A stretch of 8,531 bases of DNA from Candidatus Bathyarchaeota archaeon (GCA_018396795.1 JAGTRH010000003.1:10896-19426); one strand, 5' to 3'; numbered from the stretch's first letter, positions 1-6,389 are shown. The notes: generated from the sequence alone by a model not told the origin. Translations and numbers: made by a program.

Positions 1-173
1 CAAAGGAGTTAAGCGGCGTAGATGTCACAGATGTAAAAGGCGGGTTATTCATTGTTGAGGGAGATACGGTTGATTTTGAAGTCTGCGCGTCCCATAGGAT
101 AGGGGTTAAATTGGATCTCCCGCAGGAGTTGAGGTTTTATATGAGGGGGAGCAGATTTGTTTCTAAACTGTAA
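1..173 (+). CDS. C-terminal end of an unrecognised protein (partial)
   Basis: An open frame enters from the left edge (first whole codon at position 3) and ends at TAA 171-173, leaving 57 residues. The visible part alternates hydrophobic and charged residues, with stretches such as GGLFIVEGDTVDFEV and RIGVKLDLPQELRFY. This suggests a soluble beta-rich domain end, without membrane segments, cysteine clusters or a known motif. I do not recognise the family. It reads in the same direction as the zinc-ribbon gene 80 bases downstream. That gap contains a TATA-like element and a ribosome binding site, so the next gene probably has its own promoter. The frame is credible because it stays open to the edge and its codons look like those of the neighbours. 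Confidence 0.6.
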   Translation, partial: KELSGVDVTDVKGGLFIVEGDTVDFEVCASHRIGVKLDLPQELRFYMRGSRFVSKL

Positions 174-181
174 GGTTGCTG

Positions 182-213
182 TTTAAAACCCTATCTTATC
201 CATAAGCCTTATG
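182..213 (+). promoter_or_regulatory. Putative promoter and palindrome upstream of the zinc-ribbon gene
   Basis: A TATA-like TTTAAAA lies at 182-188. The expected start site, about 25 bases downstream, falls near 210. A compact palindrome CATAAG-C-CTTATG occupies 201-213 and would straddle that start, which is where a repressor would bind. Both assignments are by pattern only. Confidence 0.35.
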
Positions 214-253
214 AACATCTTACGATAACTGTAATGCAGGAGAGAGGAATAGA

Positions 254-610
254 ATGGTTTATTGCGTTAAGTGTGGGGCTAAAAACCCAGACGATGCCAA
301 GATTTGTTCCCAATGCGGCGCCCCATTATATTTATTAACCGAAGGTGAGCGGCCAAGGCGCAGGGATGAAGAATGCTTCGGAACACGCGTAAGCGAAGAA
401 CCCCGTAGAAGAGTGGAAGAAGAATGCTTCGGCATCCCGAGGGGAAGGGCGGTTGTTGGATTAGCCGTAGGCATAATAATAATCATCGCAGGCTTAAGCA
501 TGCTCCTTAAAGAACTCTTCAACATAACCATACCATGGTGGCCCCTCGTAGTGATCCTAATCGGCATTTTAGTGATAATAGGCGCCATCCGCGGTTTACG
601 CCGCAGGTAA
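254..610 (+). CDS. Zinc-ribbon membrane protein with two-helix C-terminal hairpin
   Basis: This 118-residue protein opens with a zinc ribbon: Cys4-x2-Cys7 and Cys18-x2-Cys21, each pair followed by Gly-Ala. A charged linker (about 30-62) contains a duplicated unit, RRRDEECFG (35-43) and RRRVEEECFG (51-60). Two hydrophobic helices follow (about 66-85 and 96-112), separated by a turn with Trp95-Trp96-Pro, and the chain ends in basic residues. The helix pair resembles the LiaF/DUF5668-type membrane hairpin found in many small bacterial and archaeal proteins. Substrate and partner are unknown; a membrane-anchored sensor or scaffold is plausible. The ATG at 254 is supported by AGGAG at 238-242. The gene converges on the DUF2085-like gene, with only seven bases between the two stop codons. 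Confidence 0.85.
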   Translation: MVYCVKCGAKNPDDAKICSQCGAPLYLLTEGERPRRRDEECFGTRVSEEPRRRVEEECFGIPRGRAVVGLAVGIIIIIAGLSMLLKELFNITIPWWPLVVILIGILVIIGAIRGLRRR

Positions 611-617
611 CAGGCGC

Positions 618-1343
618 TCACCTCTTTAATCCACATTGAAGAACGCATGCCTTACAGATTCGCAGATGATCCCATTGAGAAGTTAATATACGGGTGAAAA
701 GCCAAAAAACTATTAACCCAACCACATATAAATCAAAAAGCACGTTTTCCGCAAGGCTGTCAACCCCGGCAAGGATTAGGAAGCATGCAAGCACGAAAAA
801 GGCGTTCAAAGCTGACCGCGTAAAGCCTCTAAACCTGAATTGGAAGAGACCTAAAGCAACCCCAACTTGGCCAGCGAAGACAGCCCACAAACCAAGCTGT
901 CCTAAAAAGCACCACTCCATGAAGAAATAGAAAAATGTTTCAGCCAGAACAAGAAGCGCTCCGATAAGCAAACCTGTACATGCTGCGCAGAAAATCCGCC
1001 CCTTCATATGTATTATGTGGTCTGCGAAACTTCTGCAATCCGGGTGATGACCCCTAAAATTGACAGGCTCACCTTGAGGGCTTAAACCTTCATCTTCACC
1101 TTGTGGTGCCTTCATTCTTTCACTTTTGCGGATGGTCTTTGAGCATTTCTTCGGAAAGAAGACAGCTGAAATTCCAATAAGGCAAATTATGGCTAAAAGT
1201 GAGCCCATAAGAGGTTTCCGAAAAGGAACATCAACTCGAAGTGCTGGCGGATAGGCTGCAAGGGGCAGGACTAAGGCTATTCCAATGAAGGAAATTCCCA
1301 GGGCTGAAGCGATAAGAAAACCGTAATCAGCGTTTTTGAGCAA
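618..1343 (-). CDS. DUF2085-like Cys-rich polytopic membrane protein
   Basis: This is a 241-residue integral membrane protein with about six hydrophobic segments: roughly 8-31, 45-63, 118-140, 143-168, 180-200 and 203-224. A hydrophilic loop at 64-115 ends in the conserved-looking block RGHHPDCRSF (97-106), followed by a His109 and His112 and by GRIFCAACTGLLIGA (115-129). That arrangement resembles the DUF2085 family, which carries a Cys-His region followed by CxRCTG at the start of a helix. The C-terminus adds Cys230, Cys233 and Cys237, so six cysteines could form a metal or redox site at the membrane. The start codon is TTG at 1343. It is supported by AGGTGG at 1356-1351 with seven bases of spacing, and this site overlaps the stop of the radical SAM gene, implying translational coupling. 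Function is unknown, and the DUF2085 match is by motif recall. Confidence 0.75.
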   Translation of the reverse strand: MLKNADYGFLIASALGISFIGIALVLPLAAYPPALRVDVPFRKPLMGSLLAIICLIGISAVFFPKKCSKTIRKSERMKAPQGEDEGLSPQGEPVNFRGHHPDCRSFADHIIHMKGRIFCAACTGLLIGALLVLAETFFYFFMEWCFLGQLGLWAVFAGQVGVALGLFQFRFRGFTRSALNAFFVLACFLILAGVDSLAENVLFDLYVVGLIVFWLFTRILTSQWDHLRICKACVLQCGLKR

Positions 1344-1354
1344 GCCAATTCCAC

Positions 1355-2776
1355 CTAGAAAAGATTTTTAAGCTGCGCCAATATACCTCGGCCCACCATG
1401 TAACGGTAGACTCTCCTCCGTAACTCGCTGGGCGAAAATATTCCTTGAAGCCTCCTTCTCCATGAGCCGTAAAAGCTTCTGTAGCACATGTAAAGCTCCT
1501 CCTGCAATTCCATCCGAGACAAGGTTTCCGTGGGCATTATGGCATGAATCATGTCGTAATGCGACCAGTTGAAATCTTCAATCCACCCGTTTCTCTTTGC
1601 TTCCTCATAAATTTCGGTTCCCGGAAAAGGCGTCAGTATGGTGAAAATGGCGAAGTCTGGGTCCAGCCCGTTTACAAACTCCCTTAATTTCGCGATGGAT
1701 TTGGCAGTATCTCTTCTGGCACCTATAATGAACATCGTGTGGGCCGCAATATCATGCTTTTTTAGCAGCCTAACAGCCTTTTCAGCGTCTTCAACCCTCA
1801 TGTTCTTTCCATACTCGTCGAGTACCGTCTGGTCAAGGTTTTCCACGCCTAAAAGAACCCACCTAAGCCCGGAACGGCGCAGTTTTGGCAGAAACTTCTC
1901 ATTGCGGACGATATCGTCGCACCTCGCCTGCACAAACCACATTAGCCCCCTCATATGCCTTCTGAGAATTTCATCGGCTATATCGCCTATCCTTTCGCCT
2001 GAACCCAAATTGTCATCTGTTAACCATATGAATCTGCTGCCAAAATTGTTGTAGCAGTACTCCATTTCGTCAGCAACTCGTTTAGGCGATTTCCCACGCC
2101 ACCGCCTATGCCAATGTTTCCACTGAGTGCAGAATGCGCAAGCGTGAGAGCAGCCTCTGGAGCCTTCGATTAATGCGTATGGCGCCTTACGCCCAGCCAT
2201 AGCTGAGAAGTGATACTTACCCATTAAATCCATAACAAGATGGTATCCAGGATAGGGAAGCTGCTCCAAATCTTCAATAAGCTCTCTAGGGGGATTATGG
2301 AAGATTTTCCCCTCATACCTAAAGGATATGCCCTTCACTTGCCTAAGATCTGAAGGTTTTCCAGCCTTTTTAACCAGCTCCACAAGGGTTTCTTCGCCCT
2401 CTCCGCGTACAATCACATCGATCTCAGGATACTGCTCCAGACTCTCCTGGGCTGTAGCCGTGAAATGTTGGCCGCCAGTAACAGTTAAAATGTCAGGATT
2501 CACTTTTTTAGCAGTTTCCAATGTTCTGGCAACAACGTAAGCGTTACATGTAGCCAAGGCGCTTGAAGCCACAATATCGGGGTTGAAGGCCTCAATTTGA
2601 TATTCAAGCTGCTTCCAGCCAATTTTCTGGGCGTTGCAGTCTAAAACTTTGACCTCCACATCCTTAACTTTCGCTTCAAGATAAGCGGCTAACTGAATTA
2701 TGCAGTAGGGCGGCGGCAAGTATTCCCCCATAACAAACCATACGTCTTTCGGCGGCTCGACAAAAAGCACCTTCAT
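1355..2776 (-). CDS. B12-binding-domain radical SAM protein
   Basis: This 473-residue enzyme has an N-terminal cobalamin-binding Rossmann domain (about 1-135) with MKVLFVEPP, TGGQH (100-104) and DVIVRGEGEETLVEL (120-134). A radical SAM domain follows (about 198-400), with the cluster-binding Cys209-x3-Cys213-x2-Cys216. Later landmarks are DDNLG (254-258), LLGVEN (308-313) and TPFPGTEIYEEA (382-393). The histidine of the usual DxHxxG cobalamin motif is replaced: the site reads Asp46-Cys-Asn48. Relatives of this architecture include BchE-like cyclases, methyltransferases and archaeal lipid-modifying enzymes, so the reaction cannot be named. The frame extends upstream to GTG 2818. I chose ATG 2776 because it follows GGAGAAAGGA, matches the family's usual first residues, and the TATA box at 2829-2822 predicts a transcript start near 2800. 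Confidence 0.92.
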   Translation of the reverse strand: MKVLFVEPPKDVWFVMGEYLPPPYCIIQLAAYLEAKVKDVEVKVLDCNAQKIGWKQLEYQIEAFNPDIVASSALATCNAYVVARTLETAKKVNPDILTVTGGQHFTATAQESLEQYPEIDVIVRGEGEETLVELVKKAGKPSDLRQVKGISFRYEGKIFHNPPRELIEDLEQLPYPGYHLVMDLMGKYHFSAMAGRKAPYALIEGSRGCSHACAFCTQWKHWHRRWRGKSPKRVADEMEYCYNNFGSRFIWLTDDNLGSGERIGDIADEILRRHMRGLMWFVQARCDDIVRNEKFLPKLRRSGLRWVLLGVENLDQTVLDEYGKNMRVEDAEKAVRLLKKHDIAAHTMFIIGARRDTAKSIAKLREFVNGLDPDFAIFTILTPFPGTEIYEEAKRNGWIEDFNWSHYDMIHAIMPTETLSRMELQEELYMCYRSFYGSWRRRLQGIFSPSELRRRVYRYMVGRGILAQLKNLF

Positions 2777-2781
2777 GGAAA

Positions 2782-2791
2782 TCCTTTCTCC
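2782..2791 (-). promoter_or_regulatory. Ribosome binding site deciding the radical SAM start
   Basis: Read on the minus strand this is GGAGAAAGGA, ending five bases before ATG 2776. The upstream in-frame GTG 2818 and ATG 2815 have no comparable site and lie above the predicted transcript start. Confidence 0.65.
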
Positions 2792-2821
2792 GATACGAAT
2801 AATTAACATTCTCATCACATC

Positions 2822-2829
2822 TATTTAAA
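2822..2829 (-). promoter_or_regulatory. TATA box for the radical SAM operon
   Basis: On the minus strand the bases read TTTAAATA, an exact match to the archaeal TATA consensus as I know it. The predicted transcription start, about 25 bases downstream, is near 2800. That gives a leader of roughly 25 bases containing the ribosome binding site of the gene starting at 2776. Confidence 0.6.
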
Positions 2830-2858
2830 AAGATTGAAAGCATCTGTTTGCACAACAG

Positions 2859-2866
2859 TTTTAAAC
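2859..2866 (+). promoter_or_regulatory. Putative TATA element for the four-helix membrane protein
   Basis: TTTTAAAC lies about 40 bases before ATG 2905 and is oriented divergently from the radical SAM promoter 30 bases away. A start near 2888 would leave a short leader that includes AAGGTG at 2890-2895. The two back-to-back promoters could share a regulator. Confidence 0.4.
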
Positions 2867-2904
2867 AACCTACTATAATCTTTAACAGTAAGGTGTTTAA
2901 ATTT

Positions 2905-3372
2905 ATGGGGGAAGAAGAAAAGAGAAGAAATATTCGGGAAGACACGGATTGGATAGGTCTCTTTTCCCTAGGGTTTTTCCTCATTACCATAGGCACATTG
3001 TGGATGATCACCCCAAACCTAACTGAAGAAGTGATTAATTTCTTTAAGGATTTTCAACTCGTACACTTAACAGAACATATAATTCTTCCAGCGCCAGCTC
3101 ACAGCCACCCAGTTGTTTATACGGCAGCATTACAATTCTGCCTCGTGTTCGGCCTTTTCCAGATAATCATTCTAATCCTAAGATTCATCTTCGGCAGCTC
3201 ATTAAACAAGAAGGCTGAAACGCTTTCAGGAGCGGGGTTCTGGCTTACCATGAGCTTATTTCTACAAATGTTGATTAATGAAAACATAGGCTGGTTCGGG
3301 TTAATTGGCGGACTTGTAACATCCATTGGAATCGCGATAACCCTCAGCAGCCTTCTTAAACTTCTAGGTTGA
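2905..3372 (+). CDS. Four-helix membrane protein of unknown function
   Basis: This 155-residue protein has a charged N-terminus (residues 1-16, MGEEEKRRNIREDTDW) and about four hydrophobic segments: roughly 17-36, 73-93, 109-124 and 128-153. The extended segment between the first two helices contains FFKDFQLV and a His-rich patch, PAPAHSHP. I do not recognise a characterised family. Proteins of this style are common among uncultured Thermoproteota as conserved hypotheticals, which is recollection rather than a search. The frame extends upstream to TTG 2848, but ATG 2905 is preferred. It follows AAGGTG at nine bases of spacing, the upstream residues look like untranslated leader, and the TATA element at 2859-2866 lies inside the longer version. 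The gene is divergent from the radical SAM operon and convergent with the hydrolase gene. Confidence 0.8.
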   Translation: MGEEEKRRNIREDTDWIGLFSLGFFLITIGTLWMITPNLTEEVINFFKDFQLVHLTEHIILPAPAHSHPVVYTAALQFCLVFGLFQIIILILRFIFGSSLNKKAETLSGAGFWLTMSLFLQMLINENIGWFGLIGGLVTSIGIAITLSSLLKLLG

Positions 3373-3427
3373 AAAAGATGGTAAGGCAGCTTTTCACGAT
3401 ATTAAATTTAACAAAAACGCCAAATCC

Positions 3428-4699
3428 TTAAGTTTTGAACCCTATAAATAGTATGTCGCTGTTAAAGTCCGTCATTTCTATCACGGAGTAATCGCTGGAA
3501 ATCTTAACTTCTGGCTTAAAAACCCTTCTCGACTCGAGCTCTATTCCTTCCCATTTACATGATATTCCATTCAACCTTAACTTTATATCCCAGTTATATG
3601 GTGTATAAACGGCTATTTTGTCTCTACCCTCAGAAATCCTTATTTCAGGAGTTTCATTTAAAAGTTTTTCGTTGGCTGGTTCTATGTCAAACATATCATA
3701 TTTTTCGAAAACCCATTTGGCAAAAGACGCATCGAAGGCTCCTGGAAATTTTAATGCGGCTCTCCACTCATAAGGTATCCCGGAAAATCTTTCACCCCAG
3801 AATTTCTTCCCTTTCTTATGCCAGGACCATATTCCATGGGCTCCATAAGCTGTTCCAGCCTTCGCACCTGATAAGAGGCTTTGCCATATTGCTTTTCTAA
3901 CATCAAATCTCCCGAACCTACCATATTTGCCTCCATGTGAGTGCCCCTCGTAACATGGCTCTCCATTCACAGCTGGTCTTTTAACTGGCATATTGTAGAA
4001 TCTTTGAGCGAGCTCATATGGGAGGTGCTGATGCTCTCTAATGTGGCTGGATTGATACATGTAGAAGTCGTAATTAGGCGATTTTATGAATACTTCTGGC
4101 ATATCCCATAGTCCACCCATCAGATGCATTGTTGTGAGAGAATTAGGCGAGGCTCTCTTAATTATGTCTAGTGCGGTTTTATAGTAGATTATTGAATCCT
4201 CCGTTTCGAAGTTTGTGTCTCCGCTTATAATGAATATTGGATTGTATTTTCCGAATCTCTCCGCCACATATGTTACATACTCCTCAAGATGCTCTAGCGG
4301 TATGATTCTTTTCGGGTTTATTTTTGAGCCCCATGTTCCCTTAACATAGTTGCACCATAATACTACAAGGGCCAGCGTGAATTCTCTCTCAACAGCCATC
4401 TCCACCATTTTTTCCGCTCTATCAAAATACTTCTCGTTCTTACTAGTGAAATCCCATCCCCCGTCGGGGAGAGCCTCAAATGGATCAATATAGTTATCTG
4501 ACTCGCTTCTATCGTGCTGCGGCAAAATGTTTATCTGTATAGCGTTAAACCCCTGCATTCTTCTATAATCCAAATAGTATTCCCATTCTTCGTAGGATGG
4601 ATTGGTGAACGCACTCCAACATGTATCTGCAAGATAAAAGAATTTCTCGCCATCCCTCAAGAAATAATCTCTAGTATTAGATATTGACAGTTCGCTCAT
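3428..4699 (-). CDS. DUF4038/GH140-like glycoside hydrolase (apiosidase-like), cytoplasmic
   Basis: This 423-residue protein begins with the DUF4038 signature: KFFYLADTCWSAF (19-31), then the segment at 41-64 with YYLDYRRMQGF, a stretch NAIQIN, and PQHDR. The fold expected is a TIM barrel. Candidate catalytic residues are Asp161 in ISGDTNFE and Glu247 in NGEPCYEGH, which matches the Asp/Glu pair known for GH140 apiosidases. A short beta domain at about 345-423, with IAVYTPYNWDIKLRLNG, resembles the putative collagen-binding domain that usually follows DUF4038. No signal peptide is visible, so it should act inside the cell on imported oligosaccharides or glycosides. The exact sugar cannot be told. 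ATG 4699 has GAGG at 4710-4707, seven bases upstream. It is flanked by a convergent membrane gene and a gene-poor region, and looks monocistronic. Acquisition from bacteria is plausible. Confidence 0.88.
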   Translation of the reverse strand: MSELSISNTRDYFLRDGEKFFYLADTCWSAFTNPSYEEWEYYLDYRRMQGFNAIQINILPQHDRSESDNYIDPFEALPDGGWDFTSKNEKYFDRAEKMVEMAVEREFTLALVVLWCNYVKGTWGSKINPKRIIPLEHLEEYVTYVAERFGKYNPIFIISGDTNFETEDSIIYYKTALDIIKRASPNSLTTMHLMGGLWDMPEVFIKSPNYDFYMYQSSHIREHQHLPYELAQRFYNMPVKRPAVNGEPCYEGHSHGGKYGRFGRFDVRKAIWQSLLSGAKAGTAYGAHGIWSWHKKGKKFWGERFSGIPYEWRAALKFPGAFDASFAKWVFEKYDMFDIEPANEKLLNETPEIRISEGRDKIAVYTPYNWDIKLRLNGISCKWEGIELESRRVFKPEVKISSDYSVIEMTDFNSDILFIGFKT

Positions 4700-4750
4700 A
4701 ATTCCGCCTCTGAAGCAATAAATCTCTGCATAAATGATTCACTTTGAGAA

Positions 4751-4764
4751 TATTTTAATTTTTA
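4751..4764 (-). promoter_or_regulatory. A+T-rich TATA-like element of the hydrolase gene
   Basis: Read on the minus strand the bases are CCTAAAAATTAAAATA-like, placed so that transcription would start near 4728, about 30 bases before ATG 4699. It is not a clean consensus TATA box, so confidence is limited. Confidence 0.35.
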
Positions 4765-4790
4765 GGCATTATCTTAGGCTCAATGCCTAA
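4762..4790. promoter_or_regulatory. Inverted-repeat operator candidate (TTAGGC half-sites) upstream of the hydrolase
   Basis: TTAGGCATT at 4762-4770 and AATGCCTAA at 4782-4790 form a perfect nine-base inverted repeat with an 11-base spacer, centred 20 bases apart (two helical turns). A further TTAGGC sits at 4774-4779 between the arms, so the 29-base element has three hexamer half-sites. It abuts and slightly overlaps the TATA-like element of the hydrolase gene on its upstream side. That position suits a transcription factor controlling that gene. No T-tract follows it, so a terminator is less likely. Confidence 0.5.
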
Positions 4791-4948
4791 TTATTTTCTT
4801 CTTTTATTGGAAAAATCTCTAGATATGGGAAATTAATATTGATTCAGTCAAAGATCATAAGCGGAGTTTTCGGATGAATGTTATGCAAGGGGGAGGGATA
4901 GTTTTTCAGTGAAGCTAAAGAATTTTTGGGCCTCATAGTCCCTTGATC

Positions 4949-5188
4949 ATGTCGATGATCTATGGATGCGCATTAGCACCATGTGAAGAGCTAACGAAAA
5001 TTGCAGGTGAGGATTTAGAATTTAATTTTGTAGTTCTCAACCTCTTTCTTATAGTCCTAGATAGTGAAGTTGAATATAGCAGGGAGACCCGTAGGAGACT
5101 GGTAGAGTTGATAGATAAAATAAATAAATTTGTTCAAATGTCTACTGAGGAGCATCTGAAAAATCACCCCTCTACCTCAAATTCATAA
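4949..5188 (+). CDS. Short unrecognised protein, possibly a gene remnant
   Basis: A 79-residue open frame from ATG 4949 (in-frame TTG 4943 and ATG 4955 are alternatives) ends at TAA 5186-5188. The protein is acidic and looks helical. It has two cysteines near the start (IYGCALAPCEEL), a hydrophobic stretch FNFVVLNLFLIVL at about 25-37 and a charged helix ETRRRLVELIDKINKF at 46-61. That pattern of charge and hydrophobicity looks coding, but I do not recognise the family. None of the candidate starts has a ribosome binding site next to it. The strong GGGGGAGGG at about 4889-4897 instead precedes a GTG (4909) whose frame stops at TAG 4936-4938. One lost base between them would join the two, so this may be the tail of a frameshifted gene in a decaying region. 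Confidence 0.4.
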   Translation: MSMIYGCALAPCEELTKIAGEDLEFNFVVLNLFLIVLDSEVEYSRETRRRLVELIDKINKFVQMSTEEHLKNHPSTSNS

Positions 5189-5499
5189 TCAACACATCAC
5201 TAAAACTTAAAGGCTGAATAATATCTAGAGGATAAAATAAGTGCTTGGAACCATCGTATTTATGTCTGCAGATGTAAACGAGTAGATCTAGCAGTGTGAT
5301 CTAGTATTTTTGAGTACATGTGTTAAATGGATGGAGCGAAACTCTCAAGAAAACACGAGTAGAAGGAGCGAAGTTCGGACGTGGTGCAGGAGTGAGTTCG
5401 AACCTGTCAAGTCTTGGTGATTTCTCACGCAAATCTCTCTTTTCTTTTTTTAACTTTTAGGTTATTGGAGCTCCTTATAATCCTCTTCATTTTGTTTAA
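5189..5499. other. Gene-free stretch with small hairpins and a T-tract
   Basis: No frame of useful length is open on either strand here. It contains a TAGATC/GATCTA inverted repeat (5283-5288 and 5298-5303, nine-base loop). Positions 5327-5430 are visibly richer in G and purines than their surroundings, and a T-tract follows. A GTTCGAACC motif near 5394-5402 mimics a tRNA T-loop, but no tRNA fold is supported. An unannotated RNA is possible; decayed coding sequence is equally likely. Confidence 0.35.
5440..5451 (+). terminator. T-tract, possible archaeal-type terminator
   Basis: The bases read TTTTCTTTTTTT, give or take the first base, and occur after the purine-rich segment ending near 5430. 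Archaeal RNA polymerase can terminate at such tracts without a hairpin. Which transcript would end here is unclear. Confidence 0.3.
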
Positions 5500-5988
5500 G
5501 TTCCAGGAAATAATCGTTCACATGAAGTAAGTAGCAGCAAATTCTTTATATGTCCAAGTAATTTGTATACCTCGAGATTAGCGCCAATTTCCAGCAATTT
5601 TAGGGAAGAGATATTAGAGGGGATTTTGGATAAAGAAGCAATTAAAGTGGTGGATTTTATCGAAGATTTAGTAATTTATATGGCAGCCAGCGATGTAGTA
5701 GTGACGCAAGGCTACACAACCCTATGGGAGTTGGCAGCCATAGCTGTAACTTTTCCGCACCATCTAGAGCAAGTGAGGTTTGTCAGAGCTATGGAGGCTA
5801 GAGGGACGGCTATGTGGATTCCTAGAATAGATTTATCTGCTGAGATCTTGGCCGAAAAGATCATAAAAATACTCTCAGATGAAGCACTCGCGACAAGAAT
5901 GTCTGAGTCTGGAAGAAAGATTTGCCGTGAAAGTGGAGCGAGGAAAACTGCTAAGGTTATTCTACAGATCCTAAAAAAAGCAATTTAG
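5500..5988 (+). pseudogene. Truncated, internally deleted MurG/GT28-like glycosyltransferase remnant
   Basis: The frame is open from just after TAA 5497-5499 to TAG 5986-5988. Only the C-terminal half of a GT-B glycosyltransferase of the MurG/GT28 type is present. Counting from TTG 5563, VVDFIEDLVIYMAASDVVVT (29-48) matches the family pattern of a strand, a helix and an 'ADxVIS' strand. The acceptor glycines are followed by Thr52-Thr53-Leu-x-Glu56, the usual TxxE. Here the segment between that Glu and the HHLEQ (66-70) is about four residues shorter than in MurG. It lacks the Gly-x-Pro-x-x-x-x-Pro strand, which suggests an in-frame deletion. The C-terminal helix and ARKTAKVILQILKKAI are intact. 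The nucleotide-sugar half's partner domain (N-terminal half) is missing, as is any ribosome binding site, so I call it a pseudogene. Confidence 0.7.
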
Positions 5989-6045
5989 TATGCACGCGAG
6001 GGTTAGGGGTAAATGTCTAAGTTACTTTCAATGGGCTAGTAAACC

Positions 6046-6053
6046 TTTTAAAG
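6046..6053 (+). promoter_or_regulatory. TATA-like element before the frame at 6081
   Basis: TTTTAAAG sits so that transcription would start near 6075-6080, immediately before the ATG triplet run at 6081-6089. This implies a nearly leaderless transcript. Confidence 0.4.
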
Positions 6054-6080
6054 ATTCCCGAACAAGAAGTGTGGATAAAA

Positions 6081-6389
6081 ATGATGATGTCTAATCTTGA
6101 GAAGAGATTTCGTTTTCTTTCACCTAAGAGAATAGTGAAGGTGCTAACCGCATTTGCAAATGTTGAAAGGATAAGAATCATTTATGAAAAGGAAAAAGAA
6201 AAGGTTCGGCGATCTTCTCCACTTATTAAGAATCATACGTAGTCCATTGTGTTTTCACCTGAAAATTCTTATGGATATGTCGAACGGGAAAGGGGACCCT
6301 ATTTCATAACTCCAAAAAGAAAGCGGATTCTATATCTTCTTGAACGGCTTATAGAGCCAGCGTCAGGTAGTGTGAGATATTTCCTCTGA
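6081..6389 (+). pseudogene. Open frame interrupted by one in-frame TAG, unrecognised
   Basis: Three ATG codons in a row (6081, 6084, 6087) begin a frame of 53 codons that reaches TAG at 6240-6242. It then continues cleanly for 48 more codons to TGA 6387-6389. Both halves look coding: the first is basic and helical (NLEKRFRFLSPKRIVKVL, then YEKEKEKVRR), and the second has RGPYFITPKRKRILYLLERL. No family is recognised. A TATA-like element at 6046-6053 is well placed. The likely reading is a gene killed by an amber mutation within a decaying patch. Programmed readthrough as pyrrolysine is conceivable but weakly supported, because TAG serves as an ordinary stop for the radical SAM gene (1355-1357). 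Confidence 0.4.

Noticed and set aside
259..648. Antisense 129-residue frame over the zinc-ribbon gene
   Set aside because: It is a shadow of the plus-strand gene, which has a clear zinc ribbon, membrane helices and ribosome binding site.
2777..2818. Longer radical SAM protein starting at GTG 2818
   Set aside because: The TATA box predicts transcription starting near 2800, and the family-like MKVLFVEPP start at 2776 has its own ribosome binding site.
2848..2904. TTG-initiated 174-residue version of the four-helix membrane protein
   Set aside because: It would place its own promoter within the coding region. ATG 2905 has AAGGTG upstream and begins a charged N-terminus suited to a membrane protein.
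4762..4790. Terminator hairpin at the hydrolase upstream region
   Set aside because: There is no T-tract adjoining the hairpin, no gene end is nearby, and the third half-site and promoter position favour an operator.
5380..5415. tRNA-like T-loop (GTTCGAACC)
   Set aside because: The T-stem pairs at only three of five positions, and no matching acceptor, D or anticodon arms are found upstream at tRNA distance.
6240..6242. Pyrrolysine codon
   Set aside because: TAG is used as an ordinary stop in the intact radical SAM gene (1355-1357), no methylamine methyltransferase is present, and the surrounding region shows other nonsense changes.
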